This document shows positions 59,501 to 64,000 of a DNA stretch of 64,000 nucleotides, in pieces (positions within the stretch are counted from its first letter, which is position 1; each line of letters starts with the position of its first letter). The notes under the pieces are model-generated. The model had not been told where the DNA came from. It made no database searches and worked only from the letters and a program-made list of their open reading frames with translations. A program made the translations under genes and the position numbers. The DNA comes from Proteles cristata cristata (taxonomy: Eukaryota; Chordata; Mammalia; Carnivora; Hyaenidae). The stretch lies in assembly GCA_017311185.1 (NCBI GenBank), contig JAESUZ010001069.1:1-64000 (forward strand), written 5' to 3'.

Positions 59501-60416
59501 GCAATGTATTTTCCTCTTAGGACTGCCTTGACCGCATCCCATAGATTTTGGATTGTTGAGTTTTCATTTTCATTTGTTTCCATATATTTTTTAATTTCAT
59601 CTCTAATTGCCTGATTGGCCCATTCATTCTTTAGAAGGGTGTTCTTTAACCTCCATGTTTTTGGAGGTTTTCCAGACTTCTTCCTGTAATTGATTTCAAG
59701 TTTCAAAGCATTATGATCTGACAGTGTGCATGGTATAATCTCTCTTCTTTTATATTTATTGAGGGATGCTTTATGTCCCAGTTTGTGATCTATCTTGGAG
59801 AACGTGCCATGCGCACTTGAGAAGAAAGTAAATTACCTGGCCTCAGGATGTAAAGTTCTAAATATATCCGTCAGATCCATCTGGTCCAATGTGTCTTTCA
59901 AGTCCATTATTTCCTTAGTGATTTTCTGTCTGGTTGACCTATCCATTACTGTAAGTGGAGTATTAAAGTCCCCTGCTATTAGCGTATTTTTATCTATAAG
60001 CTTGTTTCTGTTTGTGATTGTTTTAGATATTTAGGTGCTTCCATATTCGGTGCATAGACATTTACGATTGTTAGTTCTTCCTGATGGATGGACCCTGTAA
60101 TTATTATGTAGTGCCCTTCTTCATCTCTTGTGATTCTCTTTAATTTAAAGTCCAGTTTGTCTGATATAAGTATAGCTACTCCGGCTTTCTCTTGATTTCC
60201 TGTAGCAGGATATATAGTTCTCCATCCCCTTACTTTTAATCTGAAGGTATCTTCCCATCTGAAATGAGTTTCTTGTAGATAGCATATAGATGGGTTTTGT
60301 TTTTTTATCCATTCTGCTACCCTATGTCTTTTGATTGGAGCATTCAGCCCATTTACATTCACTGTTATTTTTGAAATATGTGTGTTTAGAGTCTTTGTAT
60401 CTTTTGTAGGGTTCAT
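56530..60416 (-). pseudogene. L1 ORF2 (endonuclease, reverse transcriptase, C-terminal domain), broken
   Basis: It starts at the ATG at 60414-60416 (MNPTKDTKTLNTHISKITVN). The endonuclease carries the conserved N of TVNVNGLN and the catalytic Glu in YLQETHFRWEDT; its frame is lost near 59994 and regained by 59706, where SDHN has decayed. A TGA near 59122 and a TAG near 58843 interrupt the region before the reverse transcriptase. The reverse transcriptase frame at 58060-58800 is open, but its catalytic FADD reads SADD ([10 protein letters not shown]). The C-terminal part includes the Cys-rich [16 protein letters not shown], in frames 57353-57865, 56905-57177 and 56495-56974. ORF2p normally nicks target DNA and reverse transcribes L1 RNA. 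Confidence 0.92.
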
Positions 60417-60462
60417 GTTTGTGGTGGTGCCTCTGGAATCTTTGTTCCTTGCAACCTTTCCT

Positions 60463-61355
60463 TCAGAGAGTCCCCCTCAGGATTTCTTGTAGGGCTGGCT
60501 TCGTGGTGACAAATTCTTTCCTTTTCTGGTTATTTGGAAAGGTTTTTATCTCTCCTTCTATTTTGAAGGACAGGCTTGCTGAATAGAGGATTCTTGGCTG
60601 CATATTTTTACTGTTCATCACATTGAAGATCTCCTACCATTCCTTTCTGGTCTGCCAAGTTTCAGTAGATAGGTCTGTCACCACTCTGATAGGTTTCCCT
60701 GTGTATGTTAGGGCCCTTTTCTCCTTAGCTGCCTTCAAAATTCTCTTTTTCCTTGTATTTTGCCATTTTTACTATGATATCCTGTGCAGAAGATCGATTC
60801 AAGTTATGTCTGAGGGGAGTCCTCTGAGCCTCTTGTATTTCCACTTTACTTCCTTCCCCAGGTTGGGGAAGTTCTCTGCTATAATTTGTTCCAGGACTCC
60901 TTCAGCACCTTTCCCTCTCTCTTCCTCTTCTGGGATTCCTATGATAAGGATATTGTTGCGTTTGATTGCATCGCTGAGCTCTCGAATTCTTCTTTCCTGT
61001 TCCTGGATCAGTTTGTCAGTTTTTTTCTCAATTTCCTCTCTTTCTATAATGGTGTCATCTTCTAAATCACTATTCTCCTTTCTGCCTCTTCAATCCGTGC
61101 ATTGGAGGCCTCTAATTTATTATGTATGTCATTTATCGCATTTTTAAATTCTTCATGCCTATTTTTATTTTCCATTCTGCCTGTATGCATAGTTTCTTTG
61201 ATGTCCCATATGTTTTTTTCAAGCCCAGCTATTAATTTTACCATTATTATTCTAAAATCTTGTTCAGTTATGCTGCTGATATCTGTTTTGAGCAGATCAC
61301 TAGCTGTCTATTCTTCTTGGAGTTTCTTTGGAGGAGAGCTCTTTCGTTTCGTCAT
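60463..61355 (-). pseudogene. L1 ORF1, broken by an early stop
   Basis: It starts at the ATG at 61353-61355 (MTKRKSSPPKKLQEE), but the next codon is TAG, so only 15 codons can be read. An internal frame from 61244 (MVKLIAGLEKNIWDIKETMH) covers part of the coiled coil. The C-terminal domain can be followed to a stop at 60463-60465. In the copy at 692 the same place reads LQEKMTANELL, showing what the stop interrupts. Confidence 0.88.
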
Positions 61356-62796
61356 TTTAGTTAGCTTTCCGGCTCTAGTTGGTTTAAAGACATGTTAATG
61401 CTCTCTGCACCTATGAGCGCTGCTATATCCAAGAAGACTCTTTGTCTGTCCAGGGCCTATCCTTTCAGAGAGTGTTTTTTAAATGGTATCTCTTGGTCTC
61501 TCTTTTTGGGACCTTGGTTATTTTATTTTCCTATTCGTAGTGATATTTGGGACTCTCCACCAAGGTACTCTGGCTTGTTTCTTGAGGTAGCCCTGGAAAC
61601 GAAAACAGACAGAGAAACACACAGGGAGCAGGAGCACACAAACGCACAGGCTAATTCAACTAACATGGAAAGTGAGTGGGAAAACGAAAAAGTTAATAGA
61701 AAAGACGGAGTAGGGAGGGCGAATAATAAGGAGTATAAAATACATAAAAGGGTCAAAAAGGAGAAAAGAAAAGGAGAAAAGAAGAAAACCAAAGGACAAA
61801 GAATGGTTTAAAGCATATAACCGGATTTCCCAGCTACACTTAAATAGCCGTGTGTATGCAGTGCTGGTTGAAGAGCATAGAGAAAGAGAGAGAAGACAGG
61901 ACGGGGATGAGGCAAAATTGGAAATAGAATGAACAGGCAGAAGGGATAAGAAGCTTTTTTCAAAGAGGTAAAGGGTAGAATATGGTTGGATAGGTGAGAG
62001 AAAGATGCTGGTATTATCCAGAGAAACTATATAGTCTAATTACTCCTGAGGGAAAGAGATGAAAATGTCGGTAGGTGTAGAATTTACCTCTATAGAATGG
62101 GCTCGTTGTGATTGTTTAAGCAGGTCGGCGACCAGAGTTAATATGGCCAGTGCTCCGGGGAAAAAAGAGAGAAAAGAGAAAGAAGAAGAAAAAAAAAAAG
62201 GACGGGGGGAGGGCAGCTCTCAAGCAGGGATGGGCGTGGCGTGATCCAATGTCTCAGGCGGGAGCTCTGCCTTGGCGTTTGTGGGGAGGAGAGTGACGGT
62301 GCTCCAGTCCCTTCTTGAACCAAGCGCTGCACCTTGCTTTTTTGGGTGTGTAAACTCCCCGTACTGTGGGCACAGCCAAAGTTGGTTGCACTCTTCAACC
62401 CAGACCAGTCCCAATCTCCAAATCCCAGTCCGCGCGCCCCGCTGAAATTGCCTTAGACACAGCTTCCCAGGCGATCCCCTCAGGAAATTCCAGGCCCCCT
62501 GCTGAGATCTGGGGGTGGAGTCAGAATCGCACCTTCCTTCTCTGGGTCAGGCTGGCGAGCATGGGCGGGGGCTTGCCTGCCGGGTGCATGGAGCCCGCTG
62601 GAGTTAGGAAAACCGGGTCCCTCTATGGCTCGTCACCCGAAATACGAACTCACAGGCAAATTTCCCAGTTTTTAGCTCTTTGCCTTCCCTCTCGAGTTCC
62701 AGCCAGCCTGGAGCATGGACGCCCGGTGTCCGTGCGCACGGCTCTTTCTGAAGTACGGAGCTCCTTACTTCTCCACTATATTGCCCCTCCTCAAAT
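61356..62796 (-). promoter_or_regulatory. L1 5'UTR, shortened
   Basis: It matches 693-2797 in order but is about 650 bp shorter. Only one 195-bp type unit remains (62598-62750), which joins directly to the terminal 'tacggagctccttacttctcc' block, removing the section equivalent to about 2150-2745. The purine tract is about 50 bp (62158-62208) against about 115 bp in the first copy. The YY1-like core has decayed (CAATATAG on the element's strand). Confidence 0.82.
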
Positions 62797-63085
62797 AATT
62801 GCTTTTAAATCTTCATTCTATTTTAAGCAGCGAAAATTATAAATTTATCTTATATTTCTTTTTGGCTGTGCCCCACAACTTTTATGATATGTTATCAACA
62901 ACAATCAGTTTGAAATATTTTCTAACTTCTTCTGTGATTCTTTTTTAAACCAGGGATTATTTAGAAGTGGTTAATTTCCAAGTGCTTAGGGCTTTTCATG
63001 GCATCTTATTGTTATTGTTTTCCATCTTAATTCTGTTTGTTAAGAGAATATATATGATCTCTTGAAATTTATCGATACATAATTT
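62797..63085 (-). mobile_element. Old L1M ORF2 fragment, right part
   Basis: Continuation of the piece at 56105-56346 after the inserted L1. The counterpart in copy A is 16060-16320. Words such as 'gggcttttcatggcatcttattgttattgttttcc' are shared. Confidence 0.75.
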
Positions 63086-63371
63086 ATGATGTAGCATACA
63101 CATACACACACAAAATATCCTGCCCCCATCCCCATTCCCTTTTTCCAATCCCAACCCCCAATCCCCATTAACATTATCAACTTCATTCAGAACCTGAAAG
63201 GAGCCATCTGCTGCCTATTGGGGAAGAACTTCATATTCTTCCATTCCACCTCCAGAGGAAGGCTCTTCTTCCTCTCACCACAAGGGGGAAATACTAGGAA
63301 TGAAATTTCTGCTCTATCTTTCCCTTCTCCTCTCCCTTGCTTGGTTTACCGTGTAGAAAGAAGAATCACCA
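63086..63371. other. Duplicated intergenic DNA, no gene
   Basis: Counterpart of 16320-16570 in copy A ('aaaggagccatctgctgcctattggggaagaac'). No coding frame is kept between the two copies. Confidence 0.6.
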
Positions 63372-63591
63372 GGGCACCTGGGTGGCTTAGTCGGTTGAGC
63401 GTCCGACTTTCGCTTGGGTCATGAGCTCGCGGTTTGTGGGCTTGAGCCCCGCGTCGGGCTCTGTGCTGACTGCCAGCTCAGAGCCTGGAGCCTGTTTCAG
63501 AGTCTGTGACTCCCTCTCTCTCTGACCCTCCCCTGCTCACGCTGTCTCTCTCTCTTTCCTAGAAATAAATAAAAAAATATTAAAAAAATAA
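63372..63591 (+). mobile_element. CAN-SINE, TGCC variant
   Basis: The head GGGCACCTGGGTGGCTTAGT is followed by GACTGCCAGCTCAGAG and CCTAGAAATAAATAAA. Flanking 17-bp duplications AGAAAGAAGAATCACCA (63355-63371) and AGAAAGAAGTATCACCA (63592-63608) differ at one base. Copy A has no SINE at the matching point near 16563-16575. Confidence 0.97.
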
Positions 63592-63608
63592 AGAAAGAAG
63601 TATCACCA

Positions 63609-64000
63609 ATATAGTTGGGCAGTGTGTGGGGTTAATGCATATCAGACATAGGAAATATGTTCTGTCTGTTTCACTGCCTGCTGGAGGATCTGTATATATA
63701 GCAGTAGGCTCTTGTACATTGTATTCAATATCATACCTGCATAGGAACCCCAAGATCTGTTTCCCTGAGAGAAAGCCCCAGAAGCCAATGATTCTTTTTA
63801 CATTTTACATTCTTCCATGGCTCTCTTTACGGGGGTCGTGTAATCCTCCTTGCAGATGGCTGGGTAATTGTACTAGCAGCTCAAATTTCACATTAAATCT
63901 ACCCATGTCAAGGTGGGGTGAAGAAGTAGGAATGGATCCCAAGATCTAGAAGTAAGAAAATTAAATTTGATGGCCTCCTCTTTGTCCTCTGGCCCCATCT
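63609..64000. other. Duplicated intergenic DNA at window end, no gene
   Basis: Matches 16590-16990 of copy A up to the last bases ('gatggcctcctctttgtcctctggccccatct' with 'gatggcctcctttttgtactcagatcccacat'). The 107-codon frame at 63626-63949 is not conserved in copy A. Confidence 0.65.

Larger units (their letters stand above)
56347..62796 (-). mobile_element. Full-length LINE-1, inactivated, minus strand
   Basis: All parts of an L1 are present in order on the minus strand: 5'UTR (62796-61356), ORF1 (61355-60463), a 46-bp spacer, ORF2 (60416 to about 56530), a 3'UTR and an A-rich tail (T-rich at 56347-56372). It is flanked by an exact 11-bp target duplication AATTGCTTTTA (56336-56346 and 62797-62807). 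Total about 6.45 kb. Both reading frames carry stops or frameshifts, so it cannot move on its own. Confidence 0.95.
50040..64000 (+). repeat. Segmental duplication, copy B (continues beyond window)
   Basis: Collinear with copy A at 13010-17150 but enlarged by insertions: the L1 at 51236-54497, the L1 at 56347-62796 and the SINE at 63372-63591. Shared blocks include 50115-50485, 50625-50935, 56105-56346 plus 62797-63085 (a pre-existing old L1M piece) and 63145-64000. The stretch 54498-56100 has no counterpart in copy A. Confidence 0.85.

Noticed and set aside
1..64000. Search for a novel defence, biosynthetic or selfish gene system
   Set aside because: Apart from three olfactory receptor loci and transposons no conserved coding region was recognised; remaining open frames are short and unsupported.

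Overview
The window is nuclear DNA from a carnivoran mammal, most likely a feliform (cat-like) species. The evidence is a dozen or so tRNA-derived SINEs of the carnivore CAN-SINE/SINEC type, with the 'GGGGCGCCTGGGTGGCT' head and a CT-rich then A-rich tail, and several copies of one carnivore-type LINE-1 family. The species cannot be fixed from the sequence alone. There is no prokaryotic architecture; almost all open frames are shadows of retrotransposons or low-complexity DNA.

Gene content is sparse and belongs to a class I ('fish-like') olfactory receptor cluster. There is one intact OR52L1-like gene on the minus strand (23909-24895), one intact OR56B4-like gene on the plus strand (40863-41828), and one OR56A-like pseudogene on the minus strand with several frameshifts (9907-10847). 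These are the receptor types that lie together in the class I cluster on human 11p15.4, so conserved synteny is likely.

Layout: 1-2797, the 5' part of a minus-strand L1 (ORF1 plus a 5'UTR with two 195-bp promoter repeats). 2800-9900, mostly unassigned DNA with three SINEs and MIR/L2-like remnants. 9907-10847, OR56A pseudogene. 11-20 kb, SINEs, fragments of old L1M elements and microsatellites. 20.2-22.7 kb, a 5'-truncated L1. 23.9-24.9 kb, OR52L1. 25-30.8 kb, unassigned DNA with an old L1 ORF1 fragment. 30.9-37.7 kb, an L1 whose 5' half is inverted relative to its 3' half, with a SINE nested in it. 40.2-41.8 kb, an MLT1-like LTR and OR56B4. 43-50 kb, SINEs, an old L1M piece and an 85-bp-arm fold-back repeat. 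51.2-54.5 kb, an older plus-strand L1. 56.3-62.8 kb, a full-length but dead minus-strand L1. About 13.0-17.1 kb and 50.0-64.0 kb are diverged copies of one intergenic segment, now filled with different insertions.

I found no convincing new biological system. The points most worth a second look are structural: an L1 inversion with the pattern of twin priming that still reached the 5' end; a segmental duplication that supplies empty sites for several insertions; a near-perfect fold-back; a SINE variant with two linked diagnostic differences; and the undecided start codon of OR52L1. All homology calls come from recognising sequence by eye; no database search was run.
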